Notes: generated from the letters alone by a model not told the origin. 64,000 nt of DNA from Dasyornis broadbenti (GCA_013397935.1 VZRN01005383.1:62001-126000), one strand, 5' to 3'; shown: positions 25,201-38,200, numbered from the stretch's first letter. Numbers and translations are program-made.

Positions 25201-27589
25201 GAACATAGACAGCTAGCTCAGATCCCAGACCTTTCACTAGAGACTCCTGAAGTTGGATGTGGTGAAATTTTACTTAACATCTGATGGAGCTGGGCTGGTA
25301 TTTCAAAGGGACTTCAAATGATGTTCAGGGTATATTGTGGTCATAGCATGGGAAGCAGTGGCAGTGCCCGGTATCTGTCCCTGTATGCCAGGCAGCAAAT
25401 GCAGAACAGTCCAGACTTTGTAGGAATGAGAGGAATTAAATGGCTTTTCTGAAGGAATAATTAGATTTCATTTTTCTTAAATGTCTAGAAATGTCTTAAA
25501 TTTTCTAGAAAGAGAAAATCAAAGACACTGTTGCTGGCTAGTTGGCAAGCACTCAGTGTTTCTGTCTCCTCTGGCATGCTGGGCAGTCTATGATCTGATA
25601 ATGCAACCGCCTTCAGTTTAGGAAGCTACACACTTTTACTCCCTATCATTCTCTTTTTCTATTAGTTGCTGAAGGTTGAAAGGGATGAACTATTACATGC
25701 AGTCGCTGTTCCTATGATAATTATCTTCTTAACGCTCATGTGCATAGCACACTAGCACATTTTCTTCTCATTTAACCTTTTAATTCAGAAAACAGTGCCT
25801 GTTGTTGCTAGTGTGATGTAATACAAATGCAACATGAACTACCTGTGAACTTCTTTAACCTTCAGTACAACAGCCTTTGGCTCTGCCTCATAGCTGACTG
25901 TTTTCTGAAATGCTCTGACTGCCTGGGTTTTTTGGTCTATGACTATGTTGTACCTAAGGAGTTTGCATCCTTCTACCTGGCTTTTGTGCTCTATCTAGAC
26001 ACACAATGATCCCACAGAGGAAGTACAGTGTTTTCTTTTATCTGCATTCTCTCTGCCAGGAGAAACCTTCACACCTTTTTAAAAGATTAAACTCAGGCCG
26101 CTAACCATTTCACACAGTCCTCATTGCCCTTCCAGTGGGCAGATGTGTAACGTCCACACTCTGCAGTTACTGATAACAGTAACTGCCAGGTTGAACTGGG
26201 AAAAGTAGTAAATATTTGCATTTGTTTGTTTTGGCCATGTCATGGCTGAAATCTCTCTCTAATCCTTACAGAGTTTACCCTGACCACAGAAACTCGTTGT
26301 TTCTGATACACTGAACAGTATATACATCAACTTCCACAGCTCAGTGTAGAGTTGCATTTGGAAACTATTATTGTTTCAACAGGTTTTTTCCTGTCAGATA
26401 TACATAGAAACTTTCTATAGAGAGTGTTGATAAATAATCTGGAAATTTTGTTTATAAACTTATTGAGACCTACACATTCATAGGGTGTTTCAGTTAACGT
26501 TTCTCTTTCTTTTGATCACAAGTCATTCCTGAATAAATCAAATTCTCTACAGATGTGTTAGATATTCACAGAATGTTCACTAAAGGGAGGATGAACAGCT
26601 TGTCTGTTTTTGTAACACAATATTGATTGGTCTTTGTAAGTCACAAATTAATGATAAATTAGAAATAACGAAAAAGCAGGTTCAATATTACAGTATGCTC
26701 TCGAGTAAGGCCTACAATACCAGAACAGCATTCTTGTAAAAGCTTGAGAAAAAAAAATAGGTTGTTTCTAAATACAGAAACAATTACCACTTCTTTCACT
26801 GACGTGTGGTATAACAGCTATACTTCTACAGACTACAGGGATTCCCAAATTACATTAAAATTAAGCAATCCAGAATGTGCAAGTGTAAAATTTCCCAGAC
26901 TTTGTTCTTTAGAACTGACAGTTCTCATTAGACAATTTAAAGCTTCCTCACAAGGATTAATTTTTCCCAACACTGTCACACTGCAGGCAATTTGATCCCA
27001 CTGAACACATACTGACTGCTGGAGAAAGGTTTTAGGAGCCTTAATGCTGCCTCCTGGGCTCACGCTACAGTGTTGATACATGTCCAGCTGCACTCAGCAT
27101 CACAGCTTCCCATACGCTTTTGTGTGTGGGATACCAAATACTATGTCAATCTCTTTAACTAAAAAATGTAATGGGGAGGTGTCCTTTGATACAAGGCCAA
27201 AAAGTTGTTCACAAAACCTCAATGGACATTTATCCAAATACTGTATTTGTACATGTCTGTGAAGAAAAAGCCTCTCTTGGATAAAGGGGAAAAAGAGACT
27301 ATTTACAAATTAAAGTAGTATGTCTCATTAGACTAGCTAGGGTAGGTAGGAAAAAAGCAGCCAAGCTTGTGGGCACAGCAGTCAGTCTTCAGGTTTTGGG
27401 GAGAAAGATGACTGCCTGTATTTATAATTATTTTTACTCTTATTTCTGTGACGCAGGATTTCACCTTCCATTTGCTTTCTATCTAGTCCGCAAATCTTGT
27501 GTTTATGGAGACACAAGCACCATGAAACACTCTGACACTCTCAGCTTCCTTCATCTGAAGCAGCAGCATTATCTAAAATAAACGGGCTG
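22217..27589. other. unique sequence, no gene confirmed
   Basis: AT-rich single-copy DNA. An A-rich low-complexity stretch lies at about 24225-24292. The 24780-25440 part has somewhat more balanced composition, but I recognise no repeat family or gene in it. Short minus-strand open frames with acceptor-like tracts occur near 23030-23131 and 23330-23450 without credible donors. Confidence 0.4.
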
Positions 27590-27730
27590 TCTGGCCAAGG
27601 AAGGAGACACGACGAGTGCTTTCGCAAGCCTGCCTGCGTTTCTGCGAGGGACCGCAAGGCGTGAAAGCAGGAGGGGAAGGGAGGGAAGGCCTGCTGTGGG
27701 TGTTGCTGGAACAGCCAGCGTCCAGCGAGA
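27590..27730. other. small CpG-rich patch
   Basis: About 140 bp carries roughly nine or ten CpGs ('cacgacgag', 'tttcgcaag', 'ctgcgag', 'accgcaaggcg', 'cagcgtccagcgag') in an otherwise CpG-poor region. Several overlapping open frames here simply reflect low stop-codon density. It could be an unmethylated regulatory patch or an eroded GC-rich repeat. Confidence 0.4.
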
Positions 27731-30561
27731 TCCAGCTGTGTAAATGTGACAAACATAAAGGAGATACAAAGGAATGAGGGCAAAACTGTGTTTGTGTCAA
27801 TAGAGAGAGAGAAAAAAAATAACTGCTTGGTGCAACTTGTGTGGAGGCTGTGGGTTACAGTTTGCTTGCCGAAGAAGCATGTGCATTCTCACATGCTTTT
27901 TGTGCTCATTTGAGATACAGGGTTACTGCACTTAGCAATAAGCACACAGTGTTCCCTGTACGTTGTCCTTTCCACAAGACAAATGTTTGTGTTCCCCTCA
28001 GAGGACCCAGTTTTGGTCCACACTCACGGATCCTTCCATAACATTAAACTCTTGATTAATATGTTTACTAGGACATTTTAATTAGATCTGAATTTGGAAA
28101 TTCAGTCATCCTCTGGCATATTGCTCGTTCTTATCAAATTTCTAATTTTAGAGCTTCCAAATCGTGCATTACTGTGATCACTTATCTACCAGCACTCTTG
28201 GAAGAAAGAGCAGCAGTAATGACCCATTAGATAAACAGGGAAATTGAGGCACAGACCATTGGTTAGATTGCCCAGCATTGTGCCTTTTCCCTTCATCCCC
28301 ATGCAGCTCTTCCCTTCGTCTTATTAAGATCCCCTCCTCCCTAGTAAAGGCAAAACTCCTGCTGTCTTTTCTGTGGAACTCCATAATGGAGTCCTACTTA
28401 AAGCGTGCTCTGTCTTCCAGTTGGTTTGACCCACATGAGCTGCTGAAACAGGTTCTGGAGCTCTTACACTTCAGTCAGCTGGGAAAACTGATATTGGCAG
28501 GTTGCTCTCTATCCTTAGGCTCACAGAACCATGCAGTTCTTACCTTTTCCTTTTGTTTTTTTCCATTAGCACTACTCACTCCCACACAAGCACAAAAGTT
28601 GGTACCTTTTTGGCTTTTCCTTGATAATTTTATTAATGCCCTTCTCCATAAGAATCCAATTTTACTGGTTTTCTTCAAACAAAGTAAGTTTAGGAGCCTG
28701 ATTTACAACCTGGACCTGTAAAAGCCAGTCTCAACAACAGAAAACATATTATATAAAATAGCTTCCTAGATTTCTTGCAGAAACATCAGTTCAGGTCAGT
28801 GCTGTTCAGCAGCTGCTATTGCAGGAAAAACAATAACAACAAAAACAACCAGCAGGCAAAGGAAAAGCGGTCTTACCTCAGTGTTGCACTTTGGGAACCT
28901 GTTTCCTTGCTCTTCTTGCTGCTGGCCCCATCGTTCTCCTTACCCAGCACTAAGGTTCCATTTGATGCACAAACTCACTGGGCCAGTAAATATTTGCTGG
29001 CTTTTCTAGTGTAAAAACATAAATTAAAAAATATCTTTCAGACCTGTGTATAGTGTTTCCAAATTCTTCTGCTGTATTCTAAAAATGAATGTCAGGTGAT
29101 CCAAGTGAAATGGATATTTAATTTGCTTCCCCCTCTGTGCTGCTGTCCAGGTGTAAAGCTGGGGCTAAGACACAAAGACAGATATTTATGTCCTTGCATG
29201 CATATTGTTCTCTTGTAAGAGAGAATTGTCTTTGGTGCCAGCTACTTAGTTTATTTCACTTCCTTTTAACTTCTTTTAGCAGACTGATTTTCGCATGTGG
29301 AAAGAACAGTCTTTTTGGCCAAGCAGAATGGACACAGTAAAATGTTTTAACTAATAACCATCTATGCCTTTTTAGTATTTGGGCTACATCAACTAATATA
29401 TTTAATTGGAAGGCTGGGTTCTTTAGCTGAGCTATTTGCTTAGATGCATTCGCTTATGATTATTTATATGGGTTTGAGAAAATTTCGAAGGAAAAGCACT
29501 GAGATTAGCCTTCATCCATCAAACAGACATATAAATATTTGCTTATTATGGATGTGTGAAATGCAAAACTAAACTTTATATATAGCATCAAGGTTCAGTG
29601 TAATAACCATACAAGAATATTAAATCCAGAATTTATCAAAAAGAAAAATTATAAACCATACAACATGAGAAAATAAAAAAGGCAAGTACAGGAAATAGCG
29701 TAGAAACGACAGCTCTTCTTTAGCTTCTTTAGGTTTCTCTCCATCCTGTCCTACTCCACCAGTGAATCTGAGGTTGGCTTTCTTCCACATGGTCCTGTGC
29801 TTTCAAGCCTGCCTTGATTCAGGGTAGGCCCTTACAAATTACCATAGAAAATGTACAAGGGTATTACATTCATTCTTAAGTCCTCCTCCTCCCTCCCCTG
29901 TAGCCATAAAAACTACAGAAATCAACAGAATGCTGGTAACTGAGTAAACACTGACAAAACAAACCATTACTGCTTCAAGTGGGTGTTGGGAGAATGAGAA
30001 ATACCTCACTGAGCAGCTCATCACAGCGTGGATTTGTGGGCTTGACTGTAGTTCCTCTCGACTCCTATTATTTGTTACAGCCCTTTCACACCTGATCTTA
30101 ATAAATTCTGTAACTTCTCTTATGGGGCAGGGAACATAACCTTTCCCTGCGCTGGTAATGGTATGTTGGTCCTGTGCCCTGTTTCATCCCTCCCTTTCCA
30201 ACGGGAGATAAAGGCGTGAAGATATTTCCTGTACCAAATTCTGTGCCAGTGCTAACTTGACTTTGAATTGGTTGCAGTTTGTTATTAGCAAACAAATATC
30301 AAAACTAAGGGCTAACCTCAAACAAAGTGAAGCACCTGGATTCCACGGGCACACGTGCACACCTTGGTTCTGGAATACTGCAAATCAGGTCTGCCTCAGG
30401 CTACTGGAGGACAAGGTGCACTGATTTCTAGATAAATTAGCTCTGCTGAGCTGTGCTCCCTGCAGCTACAGTGCTGCTGCTATCTCTGCACTACACTGCA
30501 AACAAGTAGAAACTTACCTAAAGGTCAGAAAGGGTTATCTAGTCAGATCTCCCAGAAAGCA
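27731..30561. other. unique sequence, no gene confirmed
   Basis: Contains a plus-strand open frame of 147 codons (28278-28721), rich in Leu, Phe and Ser, with no recognisable domain. The opposite strand is also open in part. I regard it as chance. Confidence 0.4.
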
Positions 30562-30780
30562 GAAACCATAGAATTAGAGAGTAATTTCGGTTCTAAGGCT
30601 GGAAGAAGTCTCAGGACGTCATCTTGTGCAACTCCCTGTTCAAAGTGGGACCGGTTTAGATTAAGTTGCACAGGGCCTCTTGAATTATTTCCCATGTCAG
30701 CGGAAATTAATTGATTTTAAAAATTCCAGGAATTGAGAATCCACTATGAATCCTCTACTCTTTCTGTAACCAGTTGCCAC
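30562..30780 (-). mobile_element. old CR1 3' fragment, minus strand
   Basis: Plus-strand text matches the complement of a CR1 3' end in order: 'accatagaatta', 'ggctggaagaagtctcagg', 'atcttgtgcaactccctgtt', 'caaagtgggacc', 'gttgcacagggcctcttgaa', 'ccaggaattgagaatccac', 'aaccagttgccac'. It is more diverged than the other CR1 copies here, with small indels. Homology fades into a T/G-rich stretch after about 30780. Confidence 0.72.
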
Positions 30781-31950
30781 AAATGATGTTTTTATTGTTG
30801 GTTTTGGTTTTGTTTGTTTTTTTCCCCAAAGGCTCATTTTTAGCCTGTATTTGACTACTTTTAGCATCCTCTCTTTTAACTCTTATTTCTTGTTTGGGTG
30901 CTGCCTGGCAGATGCTCTCATCACATAACTCTTTAAACCAGTTTGAGCTTCATAAATTTGTTACTCGTTTTTTTGCGTTCCAATTGCTTTTGCAACCCCA
31001 CTCTGAGCTTTCTCTAATTTATCAACACACAAATAACGAGAGCAACGGTCCAGATAACAAGATCAGCCATCCAGTCTCAGGCAAGAGAGAATTTTCTGGA
31101 TAGAATTTTTGTAGTTGCAGCACCAGACACAGAGCTAATGTATCCTTTTTCTATCTACAGTAATTTTTCCCCTTTATATTTATTCAAGGATTACAATAGC
31201 AGTTTTGGAAATGGCATCATAATGGTAGTCCATATCCAAGTTTGCTGTCTGCCATGAGCCCCAGTTTGCTCTTCCTCAGGAAGGCCATTCACATGCTACA
31301 GGACTATTTCTAGGTATAGGGCTGCCCATTTAGATATACTGATCCAGTGATTCCATGGATTTGTTTGTGACTTCCTTGTAAAATTATTCCGTTATATTAA
31401 GCAGCTCATTCATTAATTTACTAACATATTCTTTGTAGAATCTGCAAAACTGGTCAGCAAAGATTTCATGTTTTTTTCAGATCATTTATAAAATTTGATG
31501 ATTATTTCAGCACCAGAAAAGGGCTTTTGAAGTCTCACTAAACAGCAGAGCATTGATGATTCTCAATTTGCATCTCTATTTCAAGAACTAATATATGCTA
31601 TTATTTTATTTAGTGTGTGCAATATTGGTATTTTAATTTTTCTCTTTCCTTAATCAAAATACCAGCAGGTACCAAATGAAATGTTTTACAAATGTTGAAC
31701 TGTATTGCAGTCATACTAAACTGGTGGCCAGATGTAAATGTCAGAGTTGGGGTTACACCTGTGACAGAACTGTCTCTCCACAAACTACCAGTGTGAACTT
31801 TTGTTTGAAAACCTGATTAAAAGAGAGTTTTGTCCCTGAGACTTTTTAGTTTTTTATATTAGAAGCTGCATGTCTGAAATACACTGTGGTATTGTGGTAT
31901 TTTCACTATTTTCACTGTTTCACTGCTTACAAAAGAAGGAGAGATTGAAA
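30781..31950. other. unique AT-rich sequence, no gene seen
   Basis: Begins with a T/G-rich simple stretch (about 30795-30825). The rest is single-copy AT-rich DNA without a recognisable feature. Confidence 0.45.
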
Positions 31951-31963
31951 TTTTTTTTTTTTT

Positions 31964-32013
<50 letters not shown>

Positions 32014-32034
32014 CATTTNTTTTTTTTTTTTTTT
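31951..32034 (+). repeat. poly-T tract with an undetermined base
   Basis: About 84 bases of nearly pure T, interrupted only by a C near 31976, 'ca' at 32014-32015 and the only N of the window at 32019. Both length and base calls are probably unreliable. An open frame reading poly-phenylalanine through it is an artefact. Confidence 0.93.
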
Positions 32035-32097
32035 GTGTTTGCTTGTTGTTTTCCTTAAAAGTTTATCTTAAGTGAAGGAAGGGAAATATTTACAATT

Positions 32098-32165
32098 GCA
32101 ATGGAACAATGGCCTGGAACTAAGGAAGGGAAAGTTTAGGTTAGGCTGTAGTGAGAAGTTCTTAA
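32098..32165 (+). mobile_element. possible degenerate CR1 3' UTR scrap
   Basis: The words 'caatggcctggaactaagg', 'gggaaagtttaggttaggc' and 'gtgagaagttctta' follow the order and spacing of the CR1 segment that normally reads as aatggctt-aaactg, gggtaggtttagatta and aggaagaaattcttc. Agreement is only partial and stops after about 70 bases. It begins soon after the poly-T run. Confidence 0.35.
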
Positions 32166-32394
32166 CTCAAATAGCCTCAGACTCCAAAAGAAGTTTTTTG
32201 AGACAGCACCACGGAAGATTTCCATTAACTGTGCAGGTGAGACACTCTGGAGAAATGCTTTATAAAGATCACAGTCTGGTGAAAGTTGAATACTAGGTAA
32301 TCATCACCTTTTTATATAATCTTTCTTTCTCTACAATTTTATTAGTGACACAAAGGAGATTTAAAATTGAAGCAAATTTTAAAACACTACATAC

Positions 32395-32579
32395 TTAAGA
32401 GACATGTCGACCATAACACAGATCCTATTGAGAATGACAACTCAGTGAAAAAATCCAGATCCAGGTTTTTATTCGTTATGTTTACAATTAAACAGGAACA
32501 TTCAGGTGCTGGATTCTTGAAAATCACAGCCCCTTGAGAGTGCCCTAAGGATATTTTGGGCTTTAGAACTGTCAGCACA
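32395..32579 (-). other. candidate internal exon, 185 bp (unconfirmed)
   Basis: On the minus strand a long pyrimidine-rich acceptor (ending 'tttgtttaatctttag') precedes 32579. An A|GTATGT donor follows 32395. Exactly one of three frames is open across the segment (61 codons), including KPKISLGHSQGAVIFKNPAP and NKNLDLDFFTELSFSIGS. The alternating hydrophobic pattern looks like beta strands, and the 'VIFKNPAPE' stretch is loosely reminiscent of Ig-like domains of ciliary (ASH/MSP-type) proteins, which is only an impression. Both ends split a codon. Without homology or RNA evidence it may be a pseudo-exon. Confidence 0.27.
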
Positions 32580-35129
32580 CTAAAGATTAAACAAAACTAT
32601 GAGGGAAACCAAGGTCAGACTTCCTGTGATTTTTTGAAAGAGACAAGAGGCAGTACCAGAGAAGTCAGGAGTTCCTCACGTTACTCTTTTTAATTCTCTG
32701 CACAAAGTATCTAAGTGAGAAATAGTTCAATTCACTTCGGTACTTAATTTTATTCACCTATTCAAAGAAATAAGGGAAGTTTATTTAACAGAATAATCGA
32801 GTGTCCTTTTAAACCAGAATTTAAACATGCTTTGTGGCATGAAATTCAATTTTCCTAGTTGTACTACATAAAATAAGCTGGGAGCTGTATAGCACTTGTT
32901 CTGAAGCAAGTCCATTTTATGTAGTGAAAATGCTGCAGATCTATGCTAGCAGAAAAGTGTTCAATCTGTTCTGCTTAATGGTATCTGAAATTATCAATTT
33001 CAGTATTATGTGCATTCATTTCTTCTTTTCTGCCACATTCATATTTAACAAATGCAGTTCTCTTCCCAAGAAACATCTGCCTGAGCTGAAGGGAAAAAAA
33101 AAATTCTACATCAGATAACTTCCAGGTATTAAGTCACTTTCTGGTTTTAGAATAGAAAGAGTAATGATATTTGGCCTGCTCCAAGCAGGATCCACCACTA
33201 GCAGTGCCAAAAATACTCATTCCTTGAAGCTGCACTGAATTGTCTGACTGTGACATATGTCCAGGATGGAAGATAAAATAAAACTTGTCCCCCTAGTGTA
33301 CTGTTCTTGTAAAATATTTAGGTCTCTATCCTGCTAAAGTTTGTCTGAAGGTTCATTTTCACCTTTTCTCTATGTTCTGTGTGTTTTTACTGTACTGAGA
33401 GTGACATCTGGAGAAGGACACTTCTCTTGGACATTTTTCTTACGATTCTAGGCTTCTGGGATGGAACAGATTCCACCTGGGAATTCTTACAGAATGCAAG
33501 ATAAAGACTAGGCAATATTTTGTTTCTGTTTATCAAAGCTTATAAGAACTATCTTGGCATCTACTCATGCTATCAACATCTGTATTTTTGTTATAAAATT
33601 TAATTTTAAATCTGTGCATATACTACAGTTTTCATTATATATTTCTGAATAACATTTCCATTGCTTTGGAATATCCAGTTAAAAAACGATCAAATGAGAT
33701 AGGCAATAATTACAAAAAAGAGCAATTAATCAAAATTTTCTTCTCTGTTACAGGATAATTTAAAGAGAATATTAATCTGATATTATTATAGTATTGGAGA
33801 TTTATTACCTAAATTACACTCATAATAAATTATTATGTTGCTCCCAGAGCATCAAAGACAATTGAGTATTTTTATGCAAATACATTAAACACAATGCTGA
33901 AAAATATTATTGACTATTCACCAAAGGGCCTCTCACACAGCTCTCTCACACACCCAAGCAGTCCATGCACTGAGCTTAGGTATAAATGGGCTGAGGAAAC
34001 ATCGTCTTCACCCATATTTTGAAAAAAATAGCTTCCTCTGATAGATTTTGAATGGGATCAGTCTTGACAGACTCACCCTCAGAATGTCCTCAGACTGGCC
34101 CTCCAACAAGGAGGTTGAAGAACATTTCACTGGTAAATCCCAGCAGGTTGTGGTTGTAAGTTAAACAGGAGCTTTTCACTAGTGCCATGCCCAAGAGGAC
34201 AAAGATTCTTCTGGAAGTTTCTTCTGAAAGGCTGAACTGCCTACAGTCTTCCTTCACAGTCTTCCACACGTGGTAGTAAATTGCAATTTTGTGGTTTGTC
34301 ATTTATGCATCTAATTCTGTCACCTAAAGGCCTATTTAAACCAACTAAATCTTACAATAGATTTAGCACAATACTTTAAGTAAGTACTCCTTAAATGAAA
34401 AGAAACTTTAAAAAATCCACAGCATTATGAAGAGGGAGAAAGGGAACAAGCAAAGGTTTGATCACTGTGTGTCACCAAAAGTATAATTACGCCAAAGATA
34501 CATCTCCTAAAACAGGAGATGGGAAGAGATTCTGTAGGAAACAACAACAGGTAAGGATGAGTGTGCTTCTGCAGTGATTTCTATTCTATCAGAATAATTA
34601 TATGAAAAAAATTGCGTGCTGTTACAGTGAAGAATCTCCACTGCTTTTCACACACTGCGTTACAATCATTATAAATCCCCATTTGTAACAGGATCAGGTG
34701 ATGGAATCCAAGAAACAACAGATTAAAATAAAGAATATGATGGACCAGGAGAGATGAGTGTCTTGCCTAGAAAGGAGATCTGCAGGGACAACTTTTAAAA
34801 CAGGTAATTTGCAGCCCTTCACTTATTTGTTAATTGCCATCATAGTTTCACAGCAGTATTGCTTTATTCAAGCATATCTTATGACAAATATTAAAAATAT
34901 CCAAATAAACCAGCCACTTTCAGGATGTTCTCTGTGTATTTGGAGCCTTGGTATGTACAAAAATCTATATATGTAGCTCTTGATATTATGGCGTATAAGA
35001 GGTATTTTTCTCTGGATCACAGTTACAGAAAGTTATAAAATAAACAGCTAGAAAAATCCTAATGCTATTTATGTCTGTTTTCTCAAAATTAATTAGTCCA
35101 GACTAAAGGGCAATTTATTGTTAGAAATA
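32580..35129. other. unique sequence, no gene confirmed
   Basis: AT-rich single-copy DNA. A good GTGAGT-type minus-strand donor lies at about 34068-34075. Minus-strand frames upstream of it (34080-34300) are open in pieces, but no single frame joins a convincing acceptor to it. Confidence 0.4.
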
Positions 35130-35286
35130 GGCTATTAGCTCAATTGTTTAGAGCAGAGTGCTAATAATGCCAGTGTTGTGGGTTTTATCTGCGTATGGGC
35201 CATTCACTTAAGAGTTGGATTCGATGATCCTTGTAAGTCCCTTCCAACTCAGAATATCCTGTGAAGTCCTGTGAAATCCTGTGAAA
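35130..35286 (+). mobile_element. tRNA-Ile-derived SINE with CR1-like tail (TguSINE1-like)
   Basis: The first 73 bases (35130-35202) align along their length with tRNA-Ile: 'ggctattagctcaattgtt' for the 5' stem, A box and D arm, 'gagtgctaataatgcca' for the anticodon arm (AAT anticodon position retained), a decayed B box 'gggttttatct' at about 35180-35190, and 'gggcca' closing the acceptor stem. It is followed directly by 'ttggattcgatgatccttgt' and 'agtcccttccaactcagaat', the signature of a CR1 3' end, and a terminal run of AATCCTGTG-type units (35253-35285). A tRNA head fused to a LINE tail is the architecture of SINEs mobilised by a partner LINE. In birds the tRNA-Ile/CR1 combination is known as TguSINE1 from zebra finch. 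The A box is fairly intact and the B box is damaged, so this copy is unlikely to be transcribed well. Confidence 0.86.
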
Positions 35287-38200
35287 ATGCCATGTCCTCC
35301 CTGGAAAATGAGAAGATTTGGATTTAGATCTCACAGCAACTCATTCTACCTGCTTGTCTCTGTTAGAGTATAAATGGGAATTCTGACCACCTCAAATTGC
35401 TGTTAGAAGCATATTTTGCCTTAAAACCCTTTCAAATATGCTTGTGCCATGTACCATTTCTACACGCAGCATACTTCCCTAAGCCACCTGAAATTCCTGT
35501 TTCCACACACAAAAAGTGGCACATGAAGAATTTGGCACAGTCAGCTTCAGGAAAGAAGGTGCCTGCTCATTTTTCCCTCTAAATTCAACCTAGGTAGCAC
35601 AGCTCTGTACATCATGTGTGTGTATGAACTCTTGAGCTCCACCTTGGATGTGTTTCAGATGAACTCCCATGGAATCCCAAGCAATCTTTCTGGCAGAAGG
35701 TTTTCCAGTGAAGAATCAAATCCATCATATAAGGGGAGGATATTTTCAAAGCTGAGAGTACATTTCAACAAACAAGGCTGTCAGCCTTGCCGTCAAGGTC
35801 GAGCCTTAATATTTCAGCCTATTGATAGGGATTGTTTGATTTAGAAGAAACTCTGCATGCCAACTCCTCAGAGAAGAATAACTGAGATTTCCTTGCTTGG
35901 TATGTTACCTTACAATCCTTTGCATCAAATGGTGCTGCACTGTCTGCTCTGATACTGTGCCAGATCCTTGGATCTTATAAATCATTCTTATCAAATTCAT
36001 CTATTTTTGTCATCTGAGGTTCTGACTCCTCTGACTTATGCTCTCCTCCTATTTAAGGTTAAGAAAATATCTCTCCAAGCTGTACAGCCCAAATTTATGT
36101 CTTTTGAAAACATAGCTGATAAACTCCCCCTGTTAGAGCAACAAGGCAATCGCTGGAAAAGAAAGACAAGCATTTTTACAGAATTATTAAATGCAACCTA
36201 GGATAGCTGGTTTACAGGCTTTTCTTTTAACCAGCTTCATGAGTATCTAAATAAAAACTTGTTTGTACTTCTTAGAGACAAGCAGGACATATCTACAGAA
36301 ACATTCAACCTGAGCGGGGTATAGATTATATCAGGAGAGAGTGAACAACAAACTCCTTGGAGAATTCTCTTCTCAGCTGGTGTTTGTGGCTAAACTGAAA
36401 TGAATGCGATGCAGAAGTGTAATACAAAGAGTAACTGTGTGAAAATAGAGACGCATGTGTGACAGATTGCACATAACGCTGTAAAAAAGACACAGATAGA
36501 ATTTGATTTTTAATCACCTCCCTGTGAACCTGCTGAACCCACCAGGGTTGCCTGGGGATAAATGAAATACAAACCTGATCCATTTAGTTTGCTACAGCCT
36601 CTGGCAGTCTAAATGTAATTTCAACCAAGTCAGAACAGCAGCAATTTATCCTTAGCCGGCACAGATGCAAGAGATGACTCCAGAAGAAATGAACCAGTAA
36701 CACATTTTGGATCAAGAAGATATCTCTGGCTGTTTTTGAATTCCAAAACAAAAAGGAATGTAATTTGCTCCCCATTTTGTTGCAGCTGAGGGCTGTTTTC
36801 CATGTGAAAATAGTAGCTGTAGAAGGGACATCTTGCTACATTATGTATTTCCTTTCTTTGCTGTGGCAGTCATTGATATAGCTCTTAAAATAGAAACTCA
36901 AGTTCCTGTTTCTTGAGATCTTTTACTCTTCTGTTGAAGCCAAAGAGCGGCCTTGACACCTATTCATTGGTTGTAGAATTCCTTTGACTGGGGAACAGGT
37001 TCTGCTGGGAAAGAGCAAGTGGGACAAACACGGGATTGTACCCTCGCACACCCTGGGCCTCTGCTCTCGGTGGCCCCAAGACAGAAACCAAGGAGCCAAG
37101 AGGAAGAAGCCGAAAGGGCCTGGACAGGGCCCGAGGAATTCTTTCAGCTCCCTCGTTCAGGTCCCACACTTCAGCTTCTCATCAGAAAATGCACTTTCAC
37201 ATACTGATGAAAGCACATTAGAAATTAAGCAATCTGGAATCAATGCTGGTTTCAGACCAAAATGCTTGCTATGGTTATATCAAGGAGAGCTGCTAAACTA
37301 CTACCAGCTCATGTGCTCTGTGCTGAATTTACCTGGCTGGCAGACCTGTGCAGGGAAAGAAACTTGTTATTGCTTATCAAGAGGGTGAGAGCACTGCTAC
37401 TGCAGGCATGAAGGCAAGAGGAAAGAATCAAAGCAAGATTTGAAACGCAGCTGCTGAGCTTTAAGAACAGAAATGGTTGCCTGAAAGTAACTCAATGGAC
37501 AAGTTGATCTATTGTTTAAAGTGACGGAAAGTACTGTTCAGACAGGATTCAGAAATATTCCTGCCTGTTTTCTGGGGGAGGCACAGTAATTGCTTTAGCT
37601 CTAGTTTGGAAGAAATTGCTAATTCTTTGGAAGAAGCATATGATGTATGTCATATCTGATTTTTAGCTCAATCCAGTGGAAATAAATCAATTCCAAAATG
37701 TCAGTATTGGATCTCCTTACACATATTTTATTAATAAAATAGAATAACTCCAAAATAGAGATTCCTTGAAAGATGGTAATTTTTTTTAAAGAAAAATAAT
37801 TTAATGTTAATGGAAATATCCAAGTTTCACCAGTACTTCAAATACCTTTTATGAAGAGTGTAGAAATATACTTATGCCATTTTTCAGAATTTTTCTTCCA
37901 CTTGGCTCTTTCCCAGACCTTTTTTTAAAATTAGCAGGTATTTGACTAGAAATCAAAGTAGAAGGGCAGTACCTACTATCCCTCCCACTTGTGTTATCAC
38001 AGAATGTGATGTAAAATTGCATATTTCAGAACTGAACAAAGGGTTAGGGCTTAGAAAGAGAAGCTGAAAGATTTTTAGAGGGTGGTAATCAACTCATTTG
38101 GTACTTTCTATTTGCTTTTGAATCTAGAAAAAGGATAAACAAAATTCTTCTCCAAGTTTGTTATGACATCCATTTAGGTTTGGGTATATTCCTCTCACTT

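Noticed and set aside
28278..28721. 147-codon plus-strand ORF
   Set aside because: Leu/Phe/Ser-rich translation with no domain, no promoter or splice context and a partly open opposite strand. Length is within what 64 kb can give by chance.
31870..32058. ORF encoding a long phenylalanine run
   Set aside because: Translation of the poly-T run that contains the N.
34090..34302. Minus-strand coding segment leading to the GTGAGT donor near 34068
   Set aside because: The long open frame meets a TGA before the donor, and the frame open up to the donor has no convincing acceptor.
35130..35202. Functional tRNA-Ile gene
   Set aside because: The B box and several stem positions are altered, and the sequence continues directly into a CR1 tail, which marks a SINE.
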